Shown here: piece after piece, positions 1 to 12,130 of the stretch
Layout of the letters: each line of letters begins with the position of its first letter
Position numbering within the stretch: position 1 is the first letter of the stretch
Origin: Mantis religiosa
Taxonomy: Eukaryota > Arthropoda > Insecta > Mantodea > Mantidae
Assembly (NCBI GenBank): GCA_030765055.1
Contig: CM060952.1
Coordinates: 169,686,807-169,750,806, forward strand
Direction: 5' to 3'
DNA length: 64,000 nt
Position numbers and translations under genes: made by a program
Notes under the pieces: generated by a model
Database searches by the model: none
Told to the model about the DNA's origin: nothing
Seen by the model: the letters and a program-made list of their open reading frames with translations, nothing else

Positions 1-480
1 CCCCCCCCCCACTCGTTTCGCTCAATGCATGGTATGATTTTTAACCCTTCTTGTGTGCTGCCAGAGACCTCATTAGAAATGATATCTGCCTCAGGAATTC
101 ACTCTGTTGCTGCTTAGCCTGAAGCAAAAGCTTCCCAAATGTTTATATATCAAGTAATTTGGAGGTTTTCACTCTTCCTGACTTTTGTTTCTGTTAGAGC
201 AATTCAAGAGGTTTTGTCTGACAGAAGTGGTTTCTTGGAAAAAAAGTATGAGTCACGCTGGAATCGAGGAAAAATCATACTTAAAGAGATCAAAGATGAA
301 TGCTGTTGAGAAACCAATGCAGTGAGTCAAGGTCAAGGTAAATGTCAAGGTAATAAAAATGCAGTCGCTGTAATGTATGAGAATAAAATCTGAACAGCAT
401 CTAAACCTAAGCGTTAAAAGTTTAGGAATGGTTACTAGAAGTTACGTATTCTTAAGTTCAGTATTTGATTGTTTTCTCTT

Positions 481-860
481 TTTAATTTACGTCCTCCAAC
501 ATTAAGTTATATCGGACGATGAATGAAATGGGTGAAGCGATGCTCAAGTGAGCCCGGGGTCCATGGACCTTAGAGTTTTTTTTTCGGGTGGAGGAAAAAT
601 CCATTTATGGATTTCCACTGTGTTGGAGGGCACAGTAGGGTATGTGGGCTTCACCTCAAGGGTAGTACTCCGCTAAAAAGCCTCCACCGGATTGGGAAGA
701 GAAATGTGCTGCGGTACCGCCTAAAGCAGCCGCGCATTCCAGGATAAGGGAAAACCCCGGAACAAAACCTTATTCAGGTAACTCATCCTGACCGAAATTC
801 GAACTCGGGACCTGTTGAACGTGAGGTAAACACGCTACCATGTACGCTACCGAAGTGGGC
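481..860 (-). repeat. SINE-1 copy with internal replacement
   Basis: Read on the minus strand, this copy starts with a tRNA-like head (845-860 is the complement of the GCCCGCCTCGGTAGC start) with box-B-like GTTCGAA sequence. It runs through the GGATAAGG and CCGGGG body and ends at the CAACGTTGGAGGACGTAAAT-type tail near 481. The other SINE-1 copies in the window are about 230 bp. This one is about 380 bp because roughly 25 bp of body are replaced by 160 foreign bases at 576-735. The head resembles tRNA-Val with anticodon CAC when aligned by eye. I could not see a clean TSD. The family assignment is firm because the same body recurs at seven or more other places. Confidence 0.85.
576..735. other. 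Foreign segment inside SINE-1
   Basis: This stretch interrupts the SINE-1 body exactly between TAGAG and ATTCCAGGATAAGGG. It begins with nine T and is richer in G+C than the flanks. It contains a small inverted repeat around 595-613 (AAATCC, TTATGG, GGATTT). It has no match elsewhere in the window that I could find, and no flanking duplication is visible. It may be an insertion or a replacement inherited from an alternative SINE-1 subfamily. It has no recognisable coding potential. Confidence 0.55.
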
Positions 861-1556
861 ATTTCATTGAGAATAATCACTTACTCAAGTTAATTATAGA
901 ACAATTAATATATTGAAATATTCTTTCAATTTTAGACAAAAAACATATCCATGACCGAAATATGAAGTGTAGCTGATAGATTTCAATTTGACATTTTTCA
1001 ATAAAATGCGAATATTATAGTGCTGTGCAAAATCCAGAAAGTTTAACTTTTGAACTCCCCCCCCCCCCCCGAGTTAAACTGAAAGTGTAAGATAGATCTC
1101 ATGAAAATGGAATTGTATTTCACAGCTATTATGCATACAATTGCTACAGAATGTAATGTTAAATATGTTTTATATTCAATATATGTAAGTTTAGCACTTT
1201 CAGTAACGTAAGCAAAACCGTCATTATCGCTCTCTGACTAAAGCATTTTTTATCTTTCTTTTCATTTGAGTTTCTCTTATTCTATTCCTTTCTGATGGTC
1301 TGTACGTTATTATAATTTTAGATAGTATTTCTTTTTTCGTTATACCTATTTACATATTACTTCCAGCTTTATTTTATTTTCTACTGCGTTAATGATCTAA
1401 TTTGCATATTTCGTTAATGGTCTATTCTTTGGTGCCCGACATTTTTGTGATATCTCTATGTGTAAATTTTGTAAGAAAGGAGGCATTACACTTTCATGAG
1501 GGTTAATGAAGTGGTTAGCATATTAGCATTTAGAAATATATATTTTAAAGTTAAAG
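861..1556. other. AT-rich gap with a poly-C hairpin
   Basis: No gene is seen. The one notable point is a run of C at about 1057-1070 flanked by a perfect 9-base inverted repeat, AGTTTAACT at 1039-1048 and AGTTAAACT at 1072-1080. The rest is AT-rich unique-looking DNA. Confidence 0.5.
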
Positions 1557-1812
1557 TCGACTGAAAAATGCAATGCCATGGCCGGGATTTGAATCAGGGA
1601 TCTCTCGGCCTGCGTCCGATTGCTCTTAACTATTGTGCTAGCATGGTCACCATGCCAGTATGACATTAAATTCTTCAACTCACTTATGCATTTTTCCCTA
1701 TAAAACTAAAAGTGGTTCTCACATACATGAGATACGCACCTTTTGTGGCGACTGTTGTGCTTAAGACGCAGGCTTCATACTTAAACCACTATTATTAGGT
1801 TCATTTCCATAT
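1557..1812 (-). repeat. SINE-3 copy, diverged, single orientation
   Basis: The minus strand holds the SINE-3 tRNA-like core (about 1574-1650) with the CCGGGATTTGAA box B complement. The GACTGAAAAATGCAATGCC arm lies on its left and the long arm ending GGCTTCAT...AAACCACTA on its right. This is the order found in the minus half of the 11605-12130 copy, but no second inverted half is present. The core is diverged: the sequence corresponding to the acceptor stem no longer pairs well. I could not identify a TSD. It is a useful reference for a non-foldback version of the element. Confidence 0.7.
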
Positions 1813-2492
1813 ATTAACCTAATTCTAGAGCTAGCTTAGCAAAGCGGAGTACCCAAATGAAATTAAAAGAACTTACATGTCAGAGGATTGAAGAAGGAAT
1901 CTTCTCGCATTTGAATTAAAAATAGAACGGTAAGACGGATGTTGTAATGCAAGGAATTTCCGATTATTCTGGTATTGCGGACGTCAAAACAAAGCATAAA
2001 CTGTAGGAGAGTGCAGGATTTCCAGAGAAACTTGGCTAATGAAAGGATATAGCAAGTCAGTGTGAAGAGCTGCTGTCTAAATGCTGGGCGTTAGCGGATA
2101 CGTGGTTTCCTCTTTAAATGGGAAACGTAGCTTTTCCACGGTAATGCTCTAAACACCGTGATTCCTGCCCTGAAACTAGAGAGGCGTGTATAATTGCAGT
2201 ACACTTGGAAAGTTTATACTCCTATTGCATTTTATTGGACGCTTGAACTATGTAAAATATCTGGCAACTAAAGCCCATCGTGCATGATTTTTTTTAAATC
2301 AATAGTTTACAAGAAAAATTGTCCAGTGTTAAAAAATATTTTACAACATTGGACAATACTTGACGAGACGTGGGAAGACTTTACGTTATAAATAAGTATT
2401 TGATCTGCTCCAAAAAAGAACTATTATGAGTAGTTAAACGAAATGGTTTCTATTTATAAATTACAACAAAATATATAATATTTAAGTGAAAT

Positions 2493-2693
2493 GTTGTCTG
2501 TTTAGTGTTTAACGCCCGCTTTTACTACTTACGGCACCGCAGGCAGTGACACCGATGATACATGAGATGAAGAGAGCACTGGTGGAATGAGATGCGGGGG
2601 AAATCGGAGATCCCGGAGAAAACCCGCCCCACCGTCGTGTTCTCTAACAAAAATCTCATTTTGTGGTCGCTTGGGATCGAATCCAGGTGATTG
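2493..2693 (-). repeat. SINE-2a, 5'-truncated
   Basis: The minus strand carries the SINE-2 body, including GGGCGGGTTTTCTCCGGGA, the CATCTCATTCCACC segment and the tail AAAGCGGGCGTTAAACACTA. The left half of the tRNA-like head is missing. A 9-bp direct repeat, AAGTGAAAT, lies at 2484-2492 and 2694-2702. It matches a TSD and shows that the truncation occurred at integration, as expected for target-primed reverse transcription. The two open frames seen here are shadows of this repeat. Confidence 0.82.
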
Positions 2694-2702
2694 AAGTGAA
2701 AT

Positions 2703-5595
2703 CGTTAAAGTATCAATTAGCACATTTTAAAATAAATAACATAAAAGAAAGACGGAATCTCCTTTCTACTCTAAAGCTAAGTGTAGCGGCAGACATCAGT
2801 GAGAGCATTCACTGTGGCCCCGTGCTTGTTGTTGCCTCTCGTTTTTGTTTATTTCAATGTTTCTCATTTCGGAAAGAGTATATTTTACACGTTATCTTCT
2901 TGTCAAACCAAGAACAGATTGATAATTTATGCCGCGCAATATAATTTATTGTTAGGGCATTGCACAGCAGGCTACATTAACTATTGTTCTCTAAGAAATT
3001 ACATAACATATTAATTCAACGATTATTATAAAGAAATAGTGCGAATTAATAGGCTGACTACATTGAATCACATTGCATTAATGCTATTGTGTACTTCAAA
3101 ATATGCTTGACAATTTCTCCATATACTGTTATTTACGGAGCCCACAGCATACAGAAATTTTCAGCTTTCATATTGCCTAATCAGCTCACTTACATTTTAG
3201 TTACTCTTTGTTTTTTGCCAGTTTGCAAATTTCGTGACGCACTATAAATAGTAACATTTCGTTGGTCAAAGCCACCCAGCACAGAATGAACATCTACTAA
3301 TCAATCTGCAGATTACACATTACACTATTGCGAAATTAGGGTAGGGAGACTTTACCTATCATGTTTAAACTTGACTTATTTAGATGAGCGTATATTTCGG
3401 CAGTAGCTGCTTCATGCAAATGGACTGGAGAATAGTAATATGATGAATAGAAAATCGCGTTTAACGTTTTAAACTCACATTGCAGAATCTGAAGATGCCA
3501 TTAACGGATTAAGGACTAAGTGACTATTTTTTAATTAAATTATGTTTGTGCAAAACTATATATACAATTATTGGTGGCAAACAGAACGCTGAATAGTATA
3601 AGTTTTGCAGCGTAAGGTTCCCCACTACATTGCGCGGGTATATTCTTTTGACTTTTGAAGACAGCAACGTGACAGAAATCCTTGGCTTCTGTTGTTCTGC
3701 ATTCATTGTGGTGATAAAGGTCTGAGAGAGTAGTAAGTCACCAGCTTTAGAACTCCTATGGCATGCAATAAATGAAACAAACGACGATACCTATTGCTTC
3801 CAGACAGCCTTTATTTGTTCCTCAAGCGTCAGCGTTACACTCCAGTGTAGCAGAATAAAGCACAATGAACTGCTGAGTTACAACTCAAACTGAACTAAAT
3901 TGGCGTTATCCGTGAACTTACTGAACTATTACTCTTAACTGTCTACTAAAATTGTCCCCATTTCAACTCAACTCTTTAGACACCGACTACTAGTTTCTCC
4001 CTTCATATCACTAAATCCCTGAGATAAGAGTGTTCGCTCCTTATGCAGAGCCGGAACACAAGAATAATTGTCCTTGAAAGCGAATTCATTAGAATCGGCC
4101 CGAGCGAATTTTATGGAGCAGAAAGATGGTACGCAATGGCTATTGTTCAGTGAAGGACTGAATGGCGGCCAGTGAGTAGCACCAGTCTATCCGCGGTAGG
4201 TTTATTCTTTCAGCACAATTTGCGAGTGCCGTGCATTAACAGCAGATCGCATTTCGCGTTTCGAACCATGATGCTATGAAGACATTCACAGAAAGTGGTA
4301 CGCGGCAGATCGTAATTTATTATGATCACTTATGAGTTAAATTTAAAGTAAATATAGATATCTGAAGAGGTAAAAACGTCTAGGCTCTTCATTAAGATAA
4401 ATATGAAACCTTTTGAAAATAGTACTATTTATTCATTGAAATCAAATAATGTAATGCTCACTTTTAATTTCATATGCAGGTATATATTTTGGGTTTGCGT
4501 ACAAACAGAGCTTACAGGGAACCAAATTTAAAAGTAAAGGTGAATAAATACCGCAAATCTCGGTGACAAGTCTTTCATCACGAATTCTATTTTTTTTCTT
4601 TCAAGCCATGTCTTTTGTTATATATTTTAAAGGTTTTATATGACATATTGTATTCTTAACCTTTCCGAATATTAAACATGCGAAAAACTGATATTTTATT
4701 GTTCCTGCCATTACACTCCGCGGATTCTAAGTAGGGGTTGAACATGGGCTTTTTCTATTTTGGTATTTGGTAATTTGATCCAAGCTTCATACATTCTTTC
4801 GCTTTTATGGCCCTTTTATTTTGTAATCGCTGTTACAGTATTCTCAAAGTAGAGTGCATTTTAGATCCACAAGTTTTTATTGTATTCTGTTCCGTGTGTC
4901 CAAAACATCCAACATTTTATTACATTCCGGTGTAACAGGAGCAGGTAATCCAAGCAGGGAAGCAACGTGAGAACCCGCAAAATAATATCTTCTCTGGTGA
5001 CTGGATAAGGAGCACCCTCTGATTAAGGGAATCGTTCGCAACAGAAACGCACACGTTTCCACAATTTAGGCTACACACGGCCAGCGTGAAAGAACAATTA
5101 ATTTCCAATGTTGGTATGTGTTTATACGTGCATGCGTGCGTACATGTCTGCGAGATCCACTAAATACCAAACTTGATATTCAGCGACTTCCAAGGATGTG
5201 ATGCAAACTTTTTTCAAGAAAATCTTCCACTTTATCCTACCCTTTACTTGGATAGTGTTCTGCTATTTTTGATTTTCTCAAAAGTGACACTGCGGTTTTA
5301 ATTAAAGCTCATCTGTTTTTACTTTAAGTAAAATATATACATTTGTTATATTTTATGTAAATCTACTGTGCAGTCTCTTCCGTGAATGAATTGTTATAAC
5401 TCATAAACCGTATGAAACGGACAAAAGTCTACCACACAAATACGTGTTGTTAAAACACACTTTTGGTCAATGCGTATTCTTTATTATTGGTCTGAATTAA
5501 ATTGTTTTCTATATGTCCAAGTCGCTATTGACTTCTTTCTCGTTGTCATACCAAAAGAACGGAATCTCAAAGCTGAAATATAGCATCCACCATTT
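2703..5595. other. AT-rich gap, no gene seen
   Basis: This interval has no recognisable exon, RNA gene or element. Near 3790-4100 the minus strand reads like a retroelement end (AATAAAG after a moderately GC-rich stretch), but I found neither a partner copy nor a TSD. All frames longer than 60 codons here look random. Confidence 0.4.
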
Positions 5596-5608
5596 AAAAG
5601 ATATCGAA

Positions 5609-5848
5609 ATGAAATGTGTAGTGTTTAACGCCCGCTTTTACTACATGCGGTACCGCAGGCGTTGACACTCATGATACATGAGATGAAGATGGAGCACCGG
5701 TGGAATGAGATGGCGGGGGAAACCGGAGATCCCGGAGAAAACCCGCCCCAGCGCCGTGTTGCCAAGCACAAATCTCACTTTGTGGTCGCCTGGAAGCGAA
5801 CCCGGGCCGCCTTGGTGAGAGCCAACTACTGAGCCACGGCGCGGCCCC
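5609..5848 (-). repeat. SINE-2a, full length
   Basis: A nearly full SINE-2a lies on the minus strand. The tRNA-like head is at about 5775-5845, with box A TGGCTCAGTAG and box B GGGTTCGCTTC, followed by the GGGCGGGTTTTCTCCGGGAT body and the TTAAACACTACACATTTC tail. A flanking repeat AAAAGATATNGA at 5596-5607 and 5849-5860 (one mismatch) is the TSD. The frame at 5641-5850 is a SINE shadow and not a gene. Confidence 0.87.
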
Positions 5849-6012
5849 AAAAGATATAGATTTGTGTTCCCCTTATACCTTAACGAAATAGCTAATTAAG
5901 AAATTCTACAAATGTTTATGTGAGGCAGGTTGAAGAATAAACTTCCTACCTTTTGTAGGAGTAGTTAGAAAAATAGTGGGTAGGTAAAAGGCACTAGAAC
6001 ATAACGTAAGAT

Positions 6013-6267
6013 GCCCGCCTCGGTAGCGCGGGGGTAGAATGTCTGCCTCACGATCAAGAGGCCCCGAGTTCGAATCTCGGTCAGGGTGGGTTATCTGGAT
6101 AAGGTTTTTCCGGGGTTTTCCCTTATCCTGAAAGACGAATGTCGAGTAACTAGGCTCTATGGATCCTGGGCTCATTTGAACATCATTTCGCCCATTCCAT
6201 TCATCGTCCGATATGACTTAACGTTGGAGGACGTAAAATTAGAAAAAAAAAAAAAAAAAAAAAAAAA
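6013..6267 (+). repeat. SINE-1, full length with poly-A tail
   Basis: The plus strand starts GCCCGCCTCGGTAGC, carries box B GAGTTCGAATCTC near 6066, then the GGATAAGGTTTTTCCGGGG body. It ends with GTTGGAGGACGTAAAA and a run of 25 A (6243-6267). Among the copies seen it is one of the best preserved and can serve as a family reference. A TSD is not convincing. The 169-codon open frame at 6086-6595 runs through this repeat and its poly-A and is rejected as a gene. Confidence 0.88.
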
Positions 6268-6917
6268 CCTAAGAGGTTTGCTTAAGTCAGTCATAATTGG
6301 CGTGTTCAGGCACTCAGCAGTGAATAAAGAAACAAATGCAATCATTTCCGCAAGTATAAAACCTTATTATACAGAAATGTGCATTAGCTTTCATCGTGGT
6401 TGCTATCTCTCTCAAGAAGAGGTCCAAACAATGGGGTACGCCACTGGTTGGTCGTTTCAGCAAGTTGGTAGTTGCATTTACATGGGGTGTATTCAGCAGG
6501 ACAAGCAACATTTGCGATCCCAGGGTAGTTGCACCATGTGCCTTCTATGTTGTGGGAAGGAGAGCAGTATAATGGCTTGTAATGTTGAAGTCTAGAGCAT
6601 CTTGTGGGTTCTCGTCCCTCGAGAGCCCCATGGCAATTCGACGTTCTCCGCATCGGACCCAGGCATTTTCAGGTCTATTGTTTTGATGCATGTAGCGAAA
6701 ATATGCCATTCTACGTGGTACGCTTGTAGCAGAGAGGGATGTTTTCTTAATGTAGGACAGAGAACATTTCCTTAAAGTACACGTAATCTTCAAAATAATA
6801 GTATTATTTCTTGTTGTTATTATACAATATGTCAAATACTATTGAACTCATTAGCGCAACGGATGTGCATTAATTCGCGCGCTATCATTTTAGAATCTTA
6901 TTTGAAAATTGTTATAA

Positions 6918-6953
6918 GATGATGATGATGATGATGATAATGATGATGATGAC
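6918..6953. repeat. (GAT)n microsatellite
   Basis: The repeat has about twelve GAT/GATAAT units with one interruption. There is no coding context. Confidence 0.9.
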
Positions 6954-7662
6954 CCACTTGTAACAATTGTAACAGTACTTTTGGGTTATGTTTGAATGAA
7001 AAGTTTATAAATTTATAAAAAGGATTATGTAAATATATTTAATAATTTAAATATGTAAAAATGTATGTAATTGTGTGATTGGCGGAAGTAATAATTATAT
7101 GACGTAAAATGACGTAATGTTGTGACGTGGTATTAAATCGGCCAATCACAAAATTAAGAGAGGAGTAACGATAGTTACGAAAAATCAATAATCTTGGTAT
7201 AGAGAGAGATTTTTGTTGTAATGGTGGAGTGTGATGAATAGTGATACTAGATCCGGAACATTTAAGTAATAGTTTGAATCTGTATAAATGTAACAAAAGA
7301 ATTTATCGATATGTTGGAAGTGACTGGGAAAGGAAGTTCGAGCAAAATGTAATCTAAATAATACAATTAAATAATTACAGAATTTGACTTCTCCGAGACT
7401 TTATTCCGAACCACGCCTGAAAAACAGATGTTTCATGACTCTTATTTAGAATAAGATGATACAATTTTTGACCAGAGGAAATAGATAGCCGCAAAAGCTC
7501 ACACGAGAGGAGAAAGAATTGTGCGTCCAACATTGAAATCCTGTCCCAAATTGCGCCCGAACGCGTGGCTGATGAAGATGGAGACAAATTAACGACAAAT
7601 GGTCACAAATTCCTGTCCCACAATAATCAGAAATACAAGACTTCAGAAGCTTGGAGAGTTGT

Positions 7663-7900
7663 TGTTGTTTTTTTTTTTAAATTTTACGTCCTCCAACGTT
7701 GTCATATCGGACGATGAATGGAATGAATGAAATAATGCTCAAATGAGCCCAGGGTCCATAGAGCTTAGTTACCCGACATTCGTCTTCCAGGATAAGGGAA
7801 ACCCCCGAATAAAACCTTATCCAGGTAACTCACCCTGACCGAGTTTCGAACTCGGGACCTCTTGAACGTGAGGCAGACTCGCTACCCGAGGCGGGCACCC
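7663..7900 (-). repeat. SINE-1, full length
   Basis: This is a minus-strand SINE-1. The poly-T at its left end is the complement of the tail, and the head ends at GAGGCGGGC (about 7885-7897). Body motifs are as in the other copies. The 8-bp repeat AGAGTTGT at 7655-7662 and 7901-7908 fits a short TSD, with the left copy adjoining the poly-T. Confidence 0.87.
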
Positions 7901-7908
7901 AGAGTTGT

Positions 7909-8726
7909 GAATTTACGTCATACTAATGAAGTTATTCATTAAAACGTATGCACCCGGTAATGTTAAAAATTATGCACAAATAAAAGGAATTGAAAGCACA
8001 ATTTCAAAAAAAGTTTTTACTGGCAGGAAACCTAATAAAAATGTGTTTCCCGTGTTCCACACAATAACTATTTACATTTTTAAAATTAAATAAGACAAAA
8101 CTCTAAAGCCAATGTTATTAATGTTGTTAATGAGTAAGAAACATCATTAGCTTGATGACCTTTCCGGTAAGCAAGAGGTGGGGAACCAAGTACTTAGCAC
8201 GGAATTGCAGAGTTTGACTCTGAGAATTGTCGTTAAGAATTATAGATTTAGATGTATTGGATTTGGTACATTTTGAAGTTGACAGGAAAAGATAGTAATA
8301 ACGTACCTATTAAAATATAGAGGCAAAGGAGTTGGTATATTATGCATTTGGAAAGATTACTTAAGTTCAAAATGGCGAAGGGTCATTTATCATATTTGGT
8401 CGACGAAGACTTACGTACTCCGTAACGGAAACCTTGTATCCCTACAAAGAGTGATTGCTTCAGGTGGCAATAAACCAAAGGAGAATTTCTTGAGTGAGCT
8501 ATATTCTGAAATCTTCTTGGGTAGATGTATGGCCTGTATAGAACCATAACTAATAGATCTGTAGGTTGATTTTGAATTCATATTTACTGCTTTTTGCCTC
8601 ATAAAATACGAAATATGTTGCCATAGAAACGAGTATCTGGATATAATTTACATTTTACCGTTCAACCTCATGCTCAGTAGCCTACGAGATTTATTATGCA
8701 TGTAGCTCTTGGACTACCGAAGGAAA
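7909..8726. other. AT-rich gap, no gene seen
   Basis: Only short random frames occur here. I recognise no repeat by eye. Confidence 0.4.
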
Positions 8727-8860
8727 TGGCTCCGTGGTAACGTGTGAAGCTCGATTCGGGAGTTCGCTGTTTTGATTCCTTTTGAGTCAACCATCCTGAC
8801 CTAGGATTCGTGGTTTTCCCATTTGGTAAGCGAATGTAGGAATAATTCCGTTTTATCCCG
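8727..8860 (+). repeat. SINE-4-like degenerate tRNA-derived copy
   Basis: A tRNA-like start (GGCTCCGTGGTAACGTGTG, a weak box A region) is followed by a body with CATCCTGACC, TTCGTGGTTTTCCC and GGTAAGCGAATG. The same order of blocks recurs at 23337, 34330 and 61668, so the four are probably old copies of one family. No TSD is visible. Confidence 0.45.
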
Positions 8861-11593
8861 ATTATTTCATTTCAACTTTTTGACCTTTTTATATTTTAGG
8901 GCTACATGACCAAGTAAAGGCAATTGCTACGTAACAGCAGGACGTTGGACTTTGAATAGTGTCAAGTTTTTCTCTTTGATGCTAGGATTTTATAGCATTC
9001 CTTCCAGGGGACAAGTGCTCGCTCCCGCAACTCCGGTTTGATGGCACAGGCTGCTCTCGTCGATCTCAGAAGTGTTGTTTCTCTGCAACCGTTAGAGACC
9101 CCGTCTTGTCTAGCTGCGTCGTTGGTCTGATGTGGCCACCCTTAGTGTTTCTCCTTTTTATCTGTTCTTTTAAGGCTCACGAAATACTCATTATCTCTAA
9201 CGAGATTACTGAGAACATCCTGTTCCTGTCAATCCTATCCTACAACTTTAAAATTGATGTGGTTTTGCGTTAGTATGCTTACAGAAGCAACAGAGAGCAG
9301 GCGTATTAGTACCAGCAGTTCTCCAATTGCTTTGTTTCGATGGCAGAGTAGATAAGACAAATACTGACAGTTATAAAAGCGTGATTAAAATGCGGCAACC
9401 AGAAATATTGCAAGCTGTAATGTTTACCAAACGTATCTTTTTTTCAAGCAACTTACGAACCTTATAATTGTTAAGATTATTTAAAACGATTAAGCACTTC
9501 GCATGTATTCCGTGCAGGAGTTTTACCCAGTGTCACAGCCACAGGAGACCGGCAATGAAGCATTGATACTGAAATACATATTCAAATTTGCCTTTCAGTG
9601 CAAAACAAATTTTTAACTTGATGTTATGGAGATTTCAGCGGCGTCCCAAATATTTAAGCCTAGATGTAGCATATTTTAAGGTCAGTTGTGGAATTCATCT
9701 TCAGAAACATTCGATGTCCACCTTCTTCGTAGATCCATCAATGTTCTGGGATGAACAATTTTCATAATAAATAGCTCACATATTTGTGGAGCCAAATAAT
9801 TAGAAATAGGTGATTTCTTTAAAGATCATTTAATGATTTGTATCCTTGATGATTTTTACTGCGTGTACTTGATTTTTATAAATTAATTCATGGAGTGGAT
9901 TTCATTCTAGAAACGACAGAGAATCGTGTTTCATAAAAAAGTACTGAAAGCTGATACCGAAATTAAAGGATGGATTTTAAAGGAATGTTGGTTCCTTGTT
10001 ACAACTCGTGCAGGTGCAGTTGAATCGAATAGCAGTTGGGGTGAATAGTTGTTTTAACAAAAGAAACGTAAGAAACATTGTTCTTAACAGAGTTCTAAAG
10101 GGTAGCACTTGACTTTGTTTGAATAGGGTATTCTTCGGATCCTTCATAATGGCATGACAAAATAGTCACAAAGGGAATCTTTAGTCGAATAAAGGGCTCG
10201 AGAAAGTGAAAGTCACGCACACCCACGCGCAGTTGTGGACATTCAGTTCGTGGTTTGGAGCCGATTAGGGCAGTCCTCTTCTTCTGTCTTGGTCGAGGGC
10301 AGACCAGAAGCGTCGAGAGAATATATTTGTCGGTTCATGTATACGTGAAGAACGAGTTAAGTTTTATCGAGTAATAAGGATTTCACATATATTAACTTTA
10401 AACAGTGATATTGGTAACCCTTGGAAAAACCTCATTGCTTTACCCTGAGCTAAACCCTATTTGCTTCAAACTGTAGCGTCAACGTGGAACTGTGCGCCAC
10501 CCATTAAAAATTGTATCAAACCTTTGTGGATACCATTTAAGTGTTTTAAATAAAGCTACATTATTTGCATTTGCGGAATAATGCCCCAATAAACTAATTA
10601 TTGCTGCTGCTATTTACAAACTGTATACTTAATTGAAACGGATTTAGATATATGAAGCAAAGTTATTCATCGCAATTGTGGAAGTTAATTACTAATCATT
10701 ACATGCAATTTTACACGCGTGAACTCATTAATCTGATGGGACCATTAGAGTATTTTTGCAGCAGTTCCAAAGGTAACATTTTTGTTGAGGTGATTAACAC
10801 TCTCTGAGCGTGTTTACAAATGTTGGAAAATATTTATTCACGCATGGAAAATATTTGTTAAACCAGAATAATATGCTACAGCACTTGGTATGAAGTTTAG
10901 AGGTGCTGTAATAAAGCGCGCCACATTGATGCAGCGTCACGTTGTGGTTTTAAAGCCCTTACCCTCATTTATCATGTAGATATACGGCTTCTGTGAACAA
11001 AGCATGTGTTATAAATTTGGGCGAAAAACGGATGCTAATCTGTATATAGCTATTTTATTTCTGGTGTGGAAACTTAAGGGAACATGCCAAATCACAAGAG
11101 CTGGAGAGTCAAATGTTTCGAGACCGTTACTTATATAATAGAGCTTACTAATTTTTCAGGAGAGGGAAGCTAATTCAATAAGTAATAATTAGTTTCTTCC
11201 TCTCATCATTCTTCCAATTTGCCATGCAGGTGATCGTTTTCTGCTGATGCTAACGTTATAGCAGTAATCTTTTTAAGCCAGTATAAACAGCATATTCTTT
11301 TTGTTGCTGAATTCGGGATTGAAGATAAATTTAAATATTTAGCAACCATATCATTTTAACGTATCTGAATTTAGGGATATAAACATCAAGTTTTAAAATA
11401 GACTGTATGGTTAAATTAAAAAAAAATATATCATTCTAGCAGTATGAGCAAAAGTTATACAATAACAACAAAAAGTTTAATTTTAAATGAAACTAAGGTG
11501 TTTCTGATGCTATCAGTTTTCATAAAAACATGCACAGACGAGTCTATTGCTACACTGCATATGTTCAAATACTCAGATTGGAATTTTAATAAT
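8861..11593. other. AT-rich gap, no gene seen
   Basis: No exon or element could be supported. A somewhat GC-richer patch at about 10190-10340 reads like a transcribed leader (TCAGTTCG, then AAGAACGAG), and an AATAAAG sits near 10549. Nothing links them. Confidence 0.35.
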
Positions 11594-11604
11594 TCATCTA
11601 TAAT

Positions 11605-12130
11605 TTTAGTGAATTGATGGAAAGTAATCATTTCTTTACACTAGCCGTATATAGGCTAAGATTTTTTTATAGATAGTCAACATGAAAAATGCAATGCCAT
11701 GGCCGGGATTTGAACCACGGATCTCCTGGTTTCCGTCCAGTCGCTCTAACCCATTGAGCTACCATGGCCAACTTGCCGTCACGACATTAAATTCTCCATT
11801 GACTCGTGTATTTCCGCGGTAGACCATTATAGGCTCTCGCATTCGAGATACACCGTTTGTGGCGACTTACTATTGTAAGTACTTAGTACCAGGCTTCATC
11901 TTATTATTTTAGTTAATTTATGGAAATTACTCATTTCTTCACACTAGCCTTATGCAGGCTAAGGTTTTTGATAGATGGAGTCAACATGAAAAATGGAGAG
12001 ACAAATGGAGAATTTAATGTCGTGACAGCAAGTTGGCCATGGTAGCTCAATGGGTTAGAGCGTCTGGACGGAAACCAGGAGAACCGTGGTTCAAATCCCG
12101 GCCATTGCCTTACATTTTTCATGTTGACTA
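11605..12130. mobile_element. SINE-3 foldback composite, two inverted tRNA-like cores
   Basis: An 11-bp TSD (TCATCTATAAT at 11594-11604 and 12131-12141) encloses 526 bp, so the whole structure looks like one integration. Left to right it holds an arm with CACTAGCC, a minus-strand tRNA-like core at 11696-11768, a long arm with GTTTGTGGCGACTTAC, and a second direct copy of the first arm (11911-11995). Last comes a plus-strand tRNA-like core at 12036-12108. Segments 11674-11800 and 12004-12130 are gap-free inverted repeats of 127 bp. Each core folds as a cloverleaf: acceptor GCCATGG with CCATGGC, D stem GCTC/GAGC, anticodon loop ACGGAAA. The T stem is imperfect, so these are tRNA-derived and not working tRNA genes. 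Confidence 0.85.

Noticed and set aside
3790..4150. Possible minus-strand LTR
   Set aside because: Only an AATAAAG and base composition suggest it. No second copy or TSD was found.
6086..6595. 169-codon plus-strand frame
   Set aside because: Starts inside SINE-1, runs through its poly-A tail (Lys run) and shows no known domain after that.
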